A stretch of 64,000 nt of DNA from the NCBI GenBank assembly GCA_014896235.1, contig JADBKU010000023.1:62001-126000 (forward strand), in the 5' to 3' direction. The notes below the pieces were generated by a model that had not been told where the DNA came from, did no database searches, and worked only from the letters and a program-made list of their open reading frames with translations. This document shows, in pieces, positions 54,733 through 63,247 of this stretch. The translations under genes were made by a program, and so were the position numbers. Source of the stretch: a bacterium (GTDB lineage: Bacteria; Desulfobacterota; Binatia; Binatales; Binataceae). Within the stretch, counting starts at the first letter, position 1. The number at the start of each line of letters is the position of its first letter.

Positions 54733-55449
54733 TCAACTCGGGTCGTCGATTTCGACCGGAACTTTTTTCCAGCGACGATAACCCTCGCCGGCGGCGAAGC
54801 AGCAAAGTATCGCGCCGACGGCGACGAAAAAGCGCGGCTGGGTCGGATGCCACAGGGCGTCGCCGAGCACGGCGAAGAGAATCGTTCCCGGCACCATCCC
54901 GATCGCGCTCGCCCAGAAATAATCGCTGAACGAGATAGGCGAGGCGCCGGCCAGCAGGTTGAGCGCGTTATACGGAATCACCGGCACGATTCGCAGGTAC
55001 AGGATGATATAGAATCCGTTGCGCGCGAGCTTTGCGAGCAGTTTGCGGAACCGATCGCCGATCAGGTTTTCGACGAATGAGCGGCCGAGAAACCGTCCCG
55101 CTCCGAACGCGATTAGGGCGCCCAGATCGGCGCCGATCATCGACCATACCGCGCCCCACAGCGCGCCGAAGGCGAGTCCGCCTGCGATCGTCATAATGGC
55201 GCCAGGCACCAAAAATGAGGGCCCGAACGCATATAGACCGATATAGGCTAAAGGTCCCCACAGGCCCCATGATTGCACTTCCGATTTGATCAGGCGCGGA
55301 TTTTCGAACCATTCAGCGTGAGTCGCGAGCAGATAGAGCGAGCCGCCGGCAATAATCGCGATACCGGCGATTCGCACGATGGTTAGAATTCGCGAAGGGG
55401 GCGGCGATTGCCGTCCCGGCTCGGATGGAAGCTGTGATACCGCCGCCAT
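54733..55449 (-). CDS. TVP38/TMEM64-family (DedA-like) membrane protein
   Basis: 238 residues, about six helices. The family core GPFxFVPG... is seen as YAFGPSFLVPGAIMTIAGGLAFG, with GADLGALIAFGAGRFLG and a re-entrant motif ILYLRIVPVIPYNALNLLAG. The VTT domain helps lipid scrambling or membrane homeostasis. N-terminal cytoplasmic tail is Pro/Ser rich. Confidence 0.88.
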   Translation of the reverse strand: MAAVSQLPSEPGRQSPPPSRILTIVRIAGIAIIAGGSLYLLATHAEWFENPRLIKSEVQSWGLWGPLAYIGLYAFGPSFLVPGAIMTIAGGLAFGALWGAVWSMIGADLGALIAFGAGRFLGRSFVENLIGDRFRKLLAKLARNGFYIILYLRIVPVIPYNALNLLAGASPISFSDYFWASAIGMVPGTILFAVLGDALWHPTQPRFFVAVGAILCCFAAGEGYRRWKKVPVEIDDPS

Positions 55450-55559
55450 ATATCGCCACTGATGATATTGGCCGCGCCGATTTGTGACAAGTTAGGTACG
55501 GTCCGGCGTTTGTTCAGACTGTGGCGATCTCGCTTCGCGTCGTGTCTGAATCGCGGCGC

Positions 55560-56372
55560 TCAGACCCCTCGCACCGCGAGTACTTCGTTTGCCGGTTTGC
55601 GATCGCCCGTGCAGCTGATCATCCGCGGGGCGCACAAGATGGTCAGGCTGAAACCGAGCGATCGATACAGCTCTATTACCCGGTCGGTCGCCTGATTCGA
55701 CAACACGACCGGTCCCGGATGGCGCGCCAGCCATTCAGCCAACCGCACCTGCTCGGCCCATCCGAACCGTTCCTTGGAATATTGTGTGAACTCGACGTCG
55801 TAGGGCGGGTCGGCATAGATGAAATCTTCAGGATCGAGCGGAATCCGGGCGAAATCACCAGCCAGGAAAGTCCAATCCGCAAATGCCGCCTTGTAGGTGT
55901 GAAAATCCCGGTGGTAATTGATTCGCACATGTCGGCCGAAGGGCACGTTGAAGAGGCCCGCGCTGTTGAACCGGCAAAGGCCGTTGTAGCCCGTTCGATT
56001 CAGGTAATAGAACAGCGCGGCGGCCTGCGCGGAATTCCCGCGGCCTTCGGCGATCAGCCGGTTGAAGCGCGTCCGATGCCGGTAATAGGTCGCCGCGTCG
56101 TTGCGCATCGCCAGCCGGATACGCAATCCGCGCTTGAGCCATCGGTAGAAATTCACCGGATGCGGATTGATGTCGCTGAGCAAGGCGCGCGCGGGTTGAA
56201 GTCCCAACGCCACTGCCAATCCGCCGCAGAACGGTTCGACCAACCTCCTGCGGGCGTGAACGCTCCAGAGTTCCCGCAGATGCGGAACCAGCCAGCGTTT
56301 TCCGCCCGCCCACTTGAGAGGCGGTTTGAGCGGAATCGCGAGTCCCCCGGATGCCTCCAGCGCCGCCGCCAT
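55560..56372 (-). CDS. D12-class DNA adenine methyltransferase (Dam-like), orphan
   Basis: 270 residues from ATG 56372 (the frame opens at 56423). Motif I PLKWAGGKRWLVPHL and FCGGLAVALG, the DINPHPVNFY strand and motif IV YADPPYDVEF are all present. A DNA N6-adenine methylase of the D12 class; the target (often GATC) is not shown by sequence. There is no restriction enzyme next to it, so it is an orphan regulator or anti-restriction type. Confidence 0.88.
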   Translation of the reverse strand: MAAALEASGGLAIPLKPPLKWAGGKRWLVPHLRELWSVHARRRLVEPFCGGLAVALGLQPARALLSDINPHPVNFYRWLKRGLRIRLAMRNDAATYYRHRTRFNRLIAEGRGNSAQAAALFYYLNRTGYNGLCRFNSAGLFNVPFGRHVRINYHRDFHTYKAAFADWTFLAGDFARIPLDPEDFIYADPPYDVEFTQYSKERFGWAEQVRLAEWLARHPGPVVLSNQATDRVIELYRSLGFSLTILCAPRMISCTGDRKPANEVLAVRGV

Positions 56373-56536
56373 CCCATTCAGAATTACCTTGTGGCGCGCT
56401 TCAACTCCAACCTCAAATCGCATTTCGCGCGCGGCGGGCCGCGGCGTTTGTGATCGTTGCGGCGACCGGATTAGATTCGCGATCGTTAATCCGCGCGCAG
56501 GCGCGCGCTCAATCTCGGCAAAAGGAACGTGATGCG

Positions 56537-57319
56537 ATGCAGGATCTGAAAGACAAGGTCGCGATTATCACCGGCGGCGGTTACGGGATCGGCAGGGAAA
56601 TCGCGCTGGCTTACGCCCGCCATGGGATCAAGCTGGCGCTGGCCGCGCGTTCCGAGAGCCCGCTCGCCGAAACGCGCGCCGCGGTCGAAAAACTGGGCGT
56701 CAGCGCCGTCACGATCCGCACCGACGTGTCCAAAGAAGCCGATTGCGCCCGGATGGTCGAGCAGACGGTCAAGGCTTTCGGCCGCCTCGATATTCTCGTC
56801 AACAATGCCGGAATCGCCGGCCCGACCAAGCGTCTGACCGAGATGACGCTCGCCGAATGGCAGGAAGTCATCGATATCAATCTGACCGGCGCGTGGCTGG
56901 CCTCGCGCGCGGCGCTGCCCGGCATGGCGAAGCAGAAAAGCGGCAATATCCTGATGATCTCTTCGGGCGCGGGCCGGCGCGGCTATCCGCTGCGTTCGCC
57001 CTATGCGTCGTCGAAGTGGGCGATGATCGGGCTTACGCAGACTTTGGCGGGAGAATGGGGTCCGGCGGGCGTCCGCGTGAATTGCATCTGTCCGGGGGCG
57101 GTCGAGGGCGACCGGATCGAGCGCGTGATGCATGCGCGGGCGGAAGCGCTCGGCGTCCCTTATGAGCAGATTCGCAAGGGGTTTGAATCGGGCGCGGCGT
57201 TGCAGCGGATCGTGACCGAAGCGGAAGTCGCGCGCGTGGCCGTGTTCCTGGTCAGCGACCTTTCGGCGGGAGTCACCGGCCAGACGATCAACGTCGACGC
57301 CGGCAGCATCATGAACTGA
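56537..57319 (+). CDS. Short-chain dehydrogenase/reductase (SDR)
   Basis: 260 residues from ATG 56537 (AAGGA 10 nt upstream). Cofactor motif TGGGYGIGR, NNAG, catalytic Ser in MISSGAG, Tyr-x3-Lys in YASSKWA and the NxxCPG end are all in place. Classical SDR using NAD(P)H; substrate unknown. It is convergent with rapZ (32 nt). Confidence 0.9.
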   Translation: MQDLKDKVAIITGGGYGIGREIALAYARHGIKLALAARSESPLAETRAAVEKLGVSAVTIRTDVSKEADCARMVEQTVKAFGRLDILVNNAGIAGPTKRLTEMTLAEWQEVIDINLTGAWLASRAALPGMAKQKSGNILMISSGAGRRGYPLRSPYASSKWAMIGLTQTLAGEWGPAGVRVNCICPGAVEGDRIERVMHARAEALGVPYEQIRKGFESGAALQRIVTEAEVARVAVFLVSDLSAGVTGQTINVDAGSIMN

Positions 57320-57351
57320 CTGGGCCGGTGGCGGCGCGGATGAGGTCGCGG

Positions 57352-58239
57352 TCAGCGCGAGATGTCGTGATCGCGCACCGTCGCCGCGTAGCCCGCCTCC
57401 GCCAGACGATCGCGCAACTCGCGCGCGAGGACGGGCGAACGATGGCGTCCGCCGGTGCATCCAAGGCCGATCGTCAGATAGCTCTTGCCCTCCCGCTGGT
57501 AGAGCGGCAGCAAAAATTCGAGCAGTTCGCCTACGCGCGCCACGAAGCCCCGCGCCTCCGCACGCGCCATCACATAGTCGCGTACCGGCGCGTCGAGACC
57601 GTTCAGCGGTTTCAGTTCGGGCACGAAGAACGGGTTCGGAAGAAAGCGCACGTCGAACATCAAATCGAGTCCGACCGGATGGCCGTATTTGTAGCCGAAC
57701 GAGACCAGCGCGATCGCCATCTCCGGGCGTTCCGCAGCGCTCGTCACGGCCGCGGTCATGACCTCGCGCAGTTCGTGAACGGTCAACGTCGTCGTGTCGA
57801 TGATGCGAGTGGCGCGTTCGCGGATTTCAGCGAGCGCGAGCCGCTCGCGGCGGATGCTGTCGGCGACGCTAAGGCCGCTTTCCGCCAACGGATGGGGCCG
57901 GCGGGTTTCCGAATAGCGCCGCGCGAGGACTTCATCCGAGGCGTCGAGGAAGATGATTTCGGGGCGATTGCCGGCCTGTTCGAGTTCGGCAAGCGCTTGT
58001 GGCCAGTGCGGAAAAAAGATGCGTTCGCGAGCGTCGATGCCAAGCGCCACATTGGCGATCGGCGGCGCGTGCTCGGCGGCGAGCCGCGCGACCGTCGGCG
58101 CCAGCGCGACCGGCAGGTTATCGACGCAGTAGAAGCCCAGGTCCTCCAGCACCCGCATCGCGGAAACGCGCCCGGAGCCTGAAACGCCGGTGACGATAAT
58201 CACTCGTGTCGCCGCGCCGCTCACGTTTTGCGATTCCAT
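57352..58239 (-). CDS. rapZ: RapZ-type RNase adapter / P-loop protein with altered Walker A
   Basis: 295 residues. N-terminal P-loop region ends LEDLGFYCVDNLPVAL, and the C-terminal half (SFGYKYGHPVGLDLMFDVRFLPNP and TIGLGCTGGRHRSPVLAREL) matches RapZ, whose domain binds RNA and glucosamine-6-phosphate. The Walker A reads GVSGSGRVSA, with Arg24 in place of the invariant Lys and Val25 for Ser/Thr, so ATP/GTP hydrolysis is doubtful. 63 nt downstream of ptsN on the same strand; conserved operon with ptsN and hpf. Confidence 0.9.
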   Translation of the reverse strand: MESQNVSGAATRVIIVTGVSGSGRVSAMRVLEDLGFYCVDNLPVALAPTVARLAAEHAPPIANVALGIDARERIFFPHWPQALAELEQAGNRPEIIFLDASDEVLARRYSETRRPHPLAESGLSVADSIRRERLALAEIRERATRIIDTTTLTVHELREVMTAAVTSAAERPEMAIALVSFGYKYGHPVGLDLMFDVRFLPNPFFVPELKPLNGLDAPVRDYVMARAEARGFVARVGELLEFLLPLYQREGKSYLTIGLGCTGGRHRSPVLARELRDRLAEAGYAATVRDHDISR

Positions 58240-58302
58240 CGCCCGAATTCAGCCCGCGCGCCGGTCAGCAGACGATTGCGCGATTTCCGCGAACGCCCGC
58301 GT

Positions 58303-58764
58303 TCAATAGCGTCCGTCCTCCTCGACGATTAGCCGATAAATCTCGTCCGCTCCGCCGGCCGCGAGCAATTTCTCGCGAAAAGAGTTGTCCTTGAACAGGC
58401 GTGAAACCCGCGCCAGCGCTTTAAGGTGAAGGCTGGTGGAGTCTTCCGGCGCGATCAGCACGAAAAAAAGCCGCGTCGGTCCGCCGTCGAGGGATTCGAA
58501 ATCGACGCCGGCGCGATGCCGGCCAAACGCGCCGAGGATTTTGGCGACCCCGCGCACCTTGCCGTGCGGTATCGCGATGCCGTCTCCGATCGCGGTCGAA
58601 CCGAGCCGTTCGCGCTCCGCGAGCACGGCCGCGATCTCGGCGGCTTTCAGCGCCGGACAATGGACGGCGAAGCATTGCGCCAATTCATTCAGGATCTCCG
58701 GCTTGGTGGTTCCATGAAGGTCTGGCAGCACCATATCGGGGCTGAGGATTTCGGTAATTTTCAT
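58303..58764 (-). CDS. ptsN: PTS IIA-Ntr component PtsN
   Basis: 153 residues from ATG 58764 (MKITEILSPDMV). The active His is in IGDGIAIPHGKV; LFFVLIAPEDSTSLHLKALARVSRLF is the family tail. Nitrogen-related phosphotransfer regulator, expected to be phosphorylated through EI-Ntr and HPr. It starts 4 nt after the hpf stop, so the genes are coupled. Confidence 0.93.
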   Translation of the reverse strand: MKITEILSPDMVLPDLHGTTKPEILNELAQCFAVHCPALKAAEIAAVLAERERLGSTAIGDGIAIPHGKVRGVAKILGAFGRHRAGVDFESLDGGPTRLFFVLIAPEDSTSLHLKALARVSRLFKDNSFREKLLAAGGADEIYRLIVEEDGRY

Positions 58765-58768
58765 CGCG

Positions 58769-59218
58769 TCAGGAGCGTTCGCCGCCGGAAGACCGCCCGG
58801 ATTGGGAAGCGCTGAGAATCTCGCCGGCGGACGGCGCGCGCACTTTCTTGGTTTTGGATTTTCCCAGATGGCTTTTGAGCTGGCGGCCAACCTTGTCCGC
58901 GAGCAAATCGATGACCGCGTAAAGATCCTTGGTCTCCTCCGCGGCGGTCACGGCCAAACGGCCGGATTTAAGCGTAACTTCTCCATGCTGGCGGTATTTG
59001 TCAACCGTCAGGATCAGATGCGCCTCGGACGGACGCTTCAGCAGCTTGCCGACGTGCGCGAACTTCCGTTCGGCGTAGGCCCGCAGCGCGTCCGACGAAT
59101 CGACGTGGCGGAAAGTCACCGTCAACGCCGGCGGCGGTAGTGCCGCTTTGCGGGCGGTCGCCCGGACTTTGCGTGCGGCGGCCCGGCTGCGTTTGCCTTT
59201 GGTGATTTTGCGTTCCAT
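58769..59218 (-). CDS. hpf: Ribosome hibernation promoting factor (short HPF) with basic N-terminal extension
   Basis: 149 residues from ATG 59218; the earlier GTG at 59242 is less likely. Residues 1-28 are very basic (MERKITKGKRSRAAARKVRATARK), unusual for the family. The HPF/RaiA fold follows: LTVTFRHVDSSDALRAYAERKFAHVGKLLKRPSEAHLILTVDKYRQHGEVTLK... The C-terminal long-HPF dimerisation domain is absent. Acts on the ribosome in stationary phase. Confidence 0.88.
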   Translation of the reverse strand: MERKITKGKRSRAAARKVRATARKAALPPPALTVTFRHVDSSDALRAYAERKFAHVGKLLKRPSEAHLILTVDKYRQHGEVTLKSGRLAVTAAEETKDLYAVIDLLADKVGRQLKSHLGKSKTKKVRAPSAGEILSASQSGRSSGGERS

Positions 59219-59252
59219 GCTGATTAACGCCCCTTCCTCCACCCAATCTCCA

Positions 59253-60818
59253 TCACGCCAGCCGTTTGCGCCGGCTTGACGGCAGGATTCCCAGCGCCTG
59301 ACGGTATTTGGCCACGGTTCGGCGCGCGATATTGATTTGATCCTTGCGCAGGATTTCGGCGATCGACTGATCGGAGAGCGGTTCAGCCGAACCCTCGCTC
59401 GCGACCAGCGCGCGAATCTTTTCCTTGACCGTTTCGGCGCTTACATCTTCGCCGTCGGCCGCCTTGACGCCCGACGTGAAGAAAAACTTGAGTTCGAAGA
59501 TGCCCTGCGGCGTATGCGCGTACTTGTTCGCCGTGGCGCGGCTGATGGTGGATTCGTGCATACCGATGTCCTCGGCCACGTCCTTCAGCACCAGCGGCTT
59601 GAGTTGGCTGACGCCGTGCTCGAAGAAGGCGCGTTGGAATTTTACGATCGAGTTGGCGACCTTGAAGATGGTCTGCTGGCGCTGGTAGATCGATTTCACC
59701 AGCCATCGCGCCGAGCGCATCCGCTCCTGCAGATACTCGCGCGTCTCCGCGCCGACGCCCTCGTCGTTCATCACGCGCTGATAATAATTCGCGAGCCTGA
59801 GCCGAGGCACCGCGCTTTCGTTGAGCGTGACCATGAAATCGTCGCCGACTTTCTGGATATAGACGTCGGGAACGATATAGGCGGGCTCCTGATCGGCGTA
59901 ATCGCGCCCCGGTTTGGGTTCGAGCAGCGAGATGACCTTGGCGGCCGCGCCGATCGCTTCAAGCGGGACGCCGAGGGCGCGCGCGATTTCGTTGTAGCGA
60001 TGCTTCTCGAGCAGATCGAGATGATTCAGCACGATGCGCGCGGCGACCGACTCTTCCATCCCGAGATTGGCGAGCTGGGCGTACAGGCATTCGCGCAGAT
60101 CGCGCGCGCCGACGCCGGGCGGATCGAGCCGCTGAATCCGCTTGAGCACCCGCTCGACCTGTTCGGCGCCGCATTCGAGTTGCGCGGCCAGCTCCTCAAT
60201 CGGAGTTTCGAGGTAACCGTCGTCGTTGAGATTGTAGATGATGGTGGCGCCGACTCGCTGATCGGCCGCATCGAGGTTCGACAGCCTGAGCTGCCACATC
60301 AGATGGTCTTCGAGCGAAGTCCTGCGGGTGAGGGTGTTCTCGAGCGTGTTGCGGCGTTCGTCGTCGGGATCGCCGGATTCGCCGCCCTGCCAGTTGTTGG
60401 AATAGTTTTCCAGATACTCGCGCCAATCGAGCTTCTCGAGGCGGCCCAGTTCGCGCAGCTCGACGGCGGCGTCGGGCGCTTCGGTGGCGACGGTTTCGGC
60501 TTGCCGTTCGCCGGTCTCCGGCTCCCAATCCGATTCGCCGTTGGCGAGCGTGGCCGGTTCGTCGGGTTCGGCTGCGAGCGGCTCGCCGTCCGCGGGCGCG
60601 GCCGCGAGCGGTTCGTCGTTTTCGCGGTTCGCCGCGGCTTCGGACACGCTCTGATCGAGCGGCTCAAGCATCGGATTCGAATCGAGCTCGCTCTGCACCA
60701 CCGCTTCGAGTTCGGGCAGGGACAGTTGCAGGATTTTGATCGCCTGCTGCAGCTGCGGCGTCATCACGAGCTGCTGGCGCAGCCGCAGATCCTGTCCGAG
60801 TTTTACTTCAAGCGCCAT
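59253..60818 (-). CDS. rpoN: RNA polymerase sigma-54 factor
   Basis: 521 residues. Region I Gln-rich LRLRQQLVMTPQLQQAIKILQLSLPELEAVVQSELDSNPML, an acidic region II, the core-binding and DNA-binding helix, and the RpoN box ARRTVAKYRQALGI near the end. Recognises -24/-12 promoters with AAA+ activators. The gene starts immediately after the lptA stop (TAAATG). Confidence 0.96.
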   Translation of the reverse strand: MALEVKLGQDLRLRQQLVMTPQLQQAIKILQLSLPELEAVVQSELDSNPMLEPLDQSVSEAAANRENDEPLAAAPADGEPLAAEPDEPATLANGESDWEPETGERQAETVATEAPDAAVELRELGRLEKLDWREYLENYSNNWQGGESGDPDDERRNTLENTLTRRTSLEDHLMWQLRLSNLDAADQRVGATIIYNLNDDGYLETPIEELAAQLECGAEQVERVLKRIQRLDPPGVGARDLRECLYAQLANLGMEESVAARIVLNHLDLLEKHRYNEIARALGVPLEAIGAAAKVISLLEPKPGRDYADQEPAYIVPDVYIQKVGDDFMVTLNESAVPRLRLANYYQRVMNDEGVGAETREYLQERMRSARWLVKSIYQRQQTIFKVANSIVKFQRAFFEHGVSQLKPLVLKDVAEDIGMHESTISRATANKYAHTPQGIFELKFFFTSGVKAADGEDVSAETVKEKIRALVASEGSAEPLSDQSIAEILRKDQINIARRTVAKYRQALGILPSSRRKRLA

Positions 60819-61613
60819 TTACTTATCGCTGGCGGGGTCGGCCGCGGTTGCGGAGCCTTTGTCAGCGGTCGTGTCCGCGCCAGACTGGCCGCCGCTATTA
60901 TCCTGACTTTTCGCCTCGCGAGGGAAGATCACCGCTTTCGGATGTTCCACTTCGCTCTTGCCGGTTTGCAGAAACACGGTGATCACGGTGCCGGCGATCT
61001 GATCGCGCCCGTCGTGCACGACCGGGTTGCCCGTCAGCACCATCGTATGCTTGCCCTCGTCGAGCACGGCATGATCGCCGGTGGCCCATCGCTGCCCCTG
61101 GCTCATGCGCACGTTGCCGTCCGCAACCATTTCCTGAACCTGATGGAAATCTTTGCCGTATTTGACCTGGAGCGTGTTGCTGGTGAGTTCACTGCCCGAC
61201 TGCACGGCGTGCACATGGCCGGTGAACAAGACGGTGTTGTTCTTATAATCGAGGTTAAGTTGGTCCGAATTGATATTGATCGGGCCGTGATTCGATTTGT
61301 CCCCGAATCCTCCGAACGGCGAATCGATCGCGTCGCCGGACTGGTCGGAAGATGCTTTAGTCCTTGCAGTGTTCGGCGTGGCGGACGCCGACCGCATGGG
61401 GACCGACGGACTCTTCGGCGCGGACGGCGCCGCGGGAAGCCGATTTGCGGGCGCGGCGCCGCCATGCGTGTTATCGGGCACGCTGACTTCGCCAGTCGGC
61501 GGAGGTTGATCGGCCGCTTGCGCCGGCGTCTGACGCCATCCCGGGGCCGCCAGAGCCACGGCGGCGGCCACGATCGCGGCGACGGCGGACGCTCTCTCAC
61601 GACACTTTCGCAT
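60819..61613 (-). CDS. lptA: LPS transport periplasmic protein LptA
   Basis: 264 residues. Signal peptide ends at QAAD. A low-complexity Pro/Ser linker of about 75 residues follows, then the OstA-like beta-jellyroll at about 110-240 (INSDQLNLDYKNNTVLFTGHVHAVQSGSELTSNTLQVKYG). Bridges LPS across the periplasm. Overlaps the lptC end by 17 nt. The gene usually next, lptB, is missing; rpoN follows directly. Confidence 0.85.
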   Translation of the reverse strand: MRKCRERASAVAAIVAAAVALAAPGWRQTPAQAADQPPPTGEVSVPDNTHGGAAPANRLPAAPSAPKSPSVPMRSASATPNTARTKASSDQSGDAIDSPFGGFGDKSNHGPININSDQLNLDYKNNTVLFTGHVHAVQSGSELTSNTLQVKYGKDFHQVQEMVADGNVRMSQGQRWATGDHAVLDEGKHTMVLTGNPVVHDGRDQIAGTVITVFLQTGKSEVEHPKAVIFPREAKSQDNSGGQSGADTTADKGSATAADPASDK

Positions 61614-62196
61614 GGGCGTTCTTCTTGGCCGGCATGATTTCGGTGCTTACCTGTTTGAGCAATTGAAACTCTTCGGTCTTGGGATGGCCGGTCAGGCCGA
61701 TGCCTTTTACGGTGAGGCCTCCGCCGACAATCGTGACCAGCCCGGGGGCGGTCAATTGATCTGAATCGGGCGTGAAAATCGCACTGTCGGTGGTCAGCAC
61801 GAAGTCGCCGTAATGGACCACAACGCCGCCGCTCATTTCGGCCTGCCGCACATGCTCGCCGTCAAGCTTGATCTCCGCATGCGGCGCCGTGAGGGTCAAT
61901 TCTTTGCCGTCTTTGGCGACCATCTGGAGATTCGCATTGTCCAGCCTGATGCCGGTTTTATCGATCGAATAGTTGGCGTTCACCGCTTTGAGGACCCATT
62001 CATTTTGCGCGCCCTTGAGCTCAGTCCAATGAAAATTGCGCTCGTGCGCCATCGAATCCGGCCGCATCCCCGCCGGCTGCAAGATTTTCTCATCGGGCCG
62101 GCGATGGCGAACGACGATCACGGTGAAAATCAGGATGGCGGCCAATGCGACGCTTCCAGCTATCGCGAGCGCCTTGGCGATACGCCTGGGACTCAT
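61597..62196 (-). CDS. lptC: LPS export protein LptC
   Basis: 199 residues. One N-terminal helix (about 9-30), then the OstA-like beta-jellyroll (WTELKGAQNEWVLKAVNANYSI, LTLTAPHAEIKLDGEHVRQAEMSGGVVVHYGD). Inner-membrane member of the Lpt bridge, binds LptA and LptBFG. Next upstream is a 217-bp spacer and then kdsA; kdsC and kdsD are not between them. Confidence 0.85.
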   Translation of the reverse strand: MSPRRIAKALAIAGSVALAAILIFTVIVVRHRRPDEKILQPAGMRPDSMAHERNFHWTELKGAQNEWVLKAVNANYSIDKTGIRLDNANLQMVAKDGKELTLTAPHAEIKLDGEHVRQAEMSGGVVVHYGDFVLTTDSAIFTPDSDQLTAPGLVTIVGGGLTVKGIGLTGHPKTEEFQLLKQVSTEIMPAKKNAHAKVS

Positions 62197-62413
62197 CGGC
62201 TTGCCTTAACCAGCCAACGCTATCAAGGGCGCGCTCATTGGTAAACCGGCTTCGCTTTCGGAACTTCTTGATCGCTTAACAGGAACGCCGCGGCTTGCCG
62301 TCCTGCACGCGCCAACCGACTCGCAGCGTCATTCATCAATACTAAAGCTAATCACCGCGGCGGCGGTAGAGCCAGTCCGGAGGTCGCGGTCAGGCGCGGA
62401 GGGAAACAGCCGA

Positions 62414-63247
62414 TTAAGCGGTTGCGCGGACGATCGCGTCGATTCGCTTAAGCTCGGTCAACAGCGCGGCCAGATCGTCCAATGGATAGGAGTTTGGCCC
62501 GTCGCTGAGCGCGCGGTCAGGATCTTCGTGAACCTCCATGAAAACGGCGTCGATTCCGACCGCTGTCGCGGCGCGCGCCAGCGGCGCGACGAACTGACGC
62601 TGGCCGCTCGATTTGTCGCCGCCAGCGCCCGGGAGTTGCACGGAATGAGTCGCGTCGAAGCAGACCGGGTAACCGAACTCGCGCATGATCGCGAGCGACC
62701 GCATATCCGAAACCAGATTATTATAACCGAAGGAAAAACCGCGTTCGGTAAGCACCAACCGCCGGCATCCCGCGGCTTCCGCTTTCGCCACGACCGATTT
62801 CATCTCCCACGGCGCCAGAAACTGGCCTTTTTTGAGATTGACGATTCGGCCGGTCCGCGCCGCCGCCATCACAAGGTCGGTTTGGCGTGAGAGCAGGGCG
62901 GGAATCTGCAGGATGTCGGCGACCTCGGCGGCGTCTTCGGCCTGCGCCGGCTCGTGAATATCGGTCAGGACCGGCATCCCGGTCTCGCGTTTCACCCGCG
63001 CGAGGATTTTCAGGCCCGCGGCAAGCCCCGGCCCGCGGAACGATGCGACGCTGGTCCGATTCGCCTTGTCGAACGACGATTTGAAGACGACCGGTACGCC
63101 GGTCTGCCGCGAGATCTTCGCGATTCGCTCAGCGTGTCTCAGGCAGGCGTCGGCGCTTTCGATTACGCACGGCCCTGCGATCGCGACCAGATGCGCTCCG
63201 CCGAAGACCACGCCGCCGCCGGCGTCAACTTCCGCGACCCGGTTCAC
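62414..63247 (-). CDS. kdsA: 3-deoxy-D-manno-octulosonate-8-phosphate synthase
   Basis: 277 residues from the GTG at 63247, which overlaps the pyrG stop by 4 nt (GTGA); the frame is open further but meets pyrG sequence. [13 protein letters not shown] carries a Cys at the site that binds metal in class II (metal-dependent) KDO8P synthases, where the E. coli class I enzyme has Asn. [22 protein letters not shown] and [10 protein letters not shown] follow. First committed step of Kdo synthesis for lipid A core. Confidence 0.93.
   Translation of the reverse strand: MNRVAEVDAGGGVVFGGAHLVAIAGPCVIESADACLRHAERIAKISRQTGVPVVFKSSFDKANRTSVASFRGPGLAAGLKILARVKRETGMPVLTDIHEPAQAEDAAEVADILQIPALLSRQTDLVMAAARTGRIVNLKKGQFLAPWEMKSVVAKAEAAGCRRLVLTERGFSFGYNNLVSDMRSLAIMREFGYPVCFDATHSVQLPGAGGDKSSGQRQFVAPLARAATAVGIDAVFMEVHEDPDRALSDGPNSYPLDDLAALLTELKRIDAIVRATA

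Noticed and set aside
59337..61637. 766-codon plus-strand frame
   Set aside because: Antisense to rpoN and lptA, both clear by homology.
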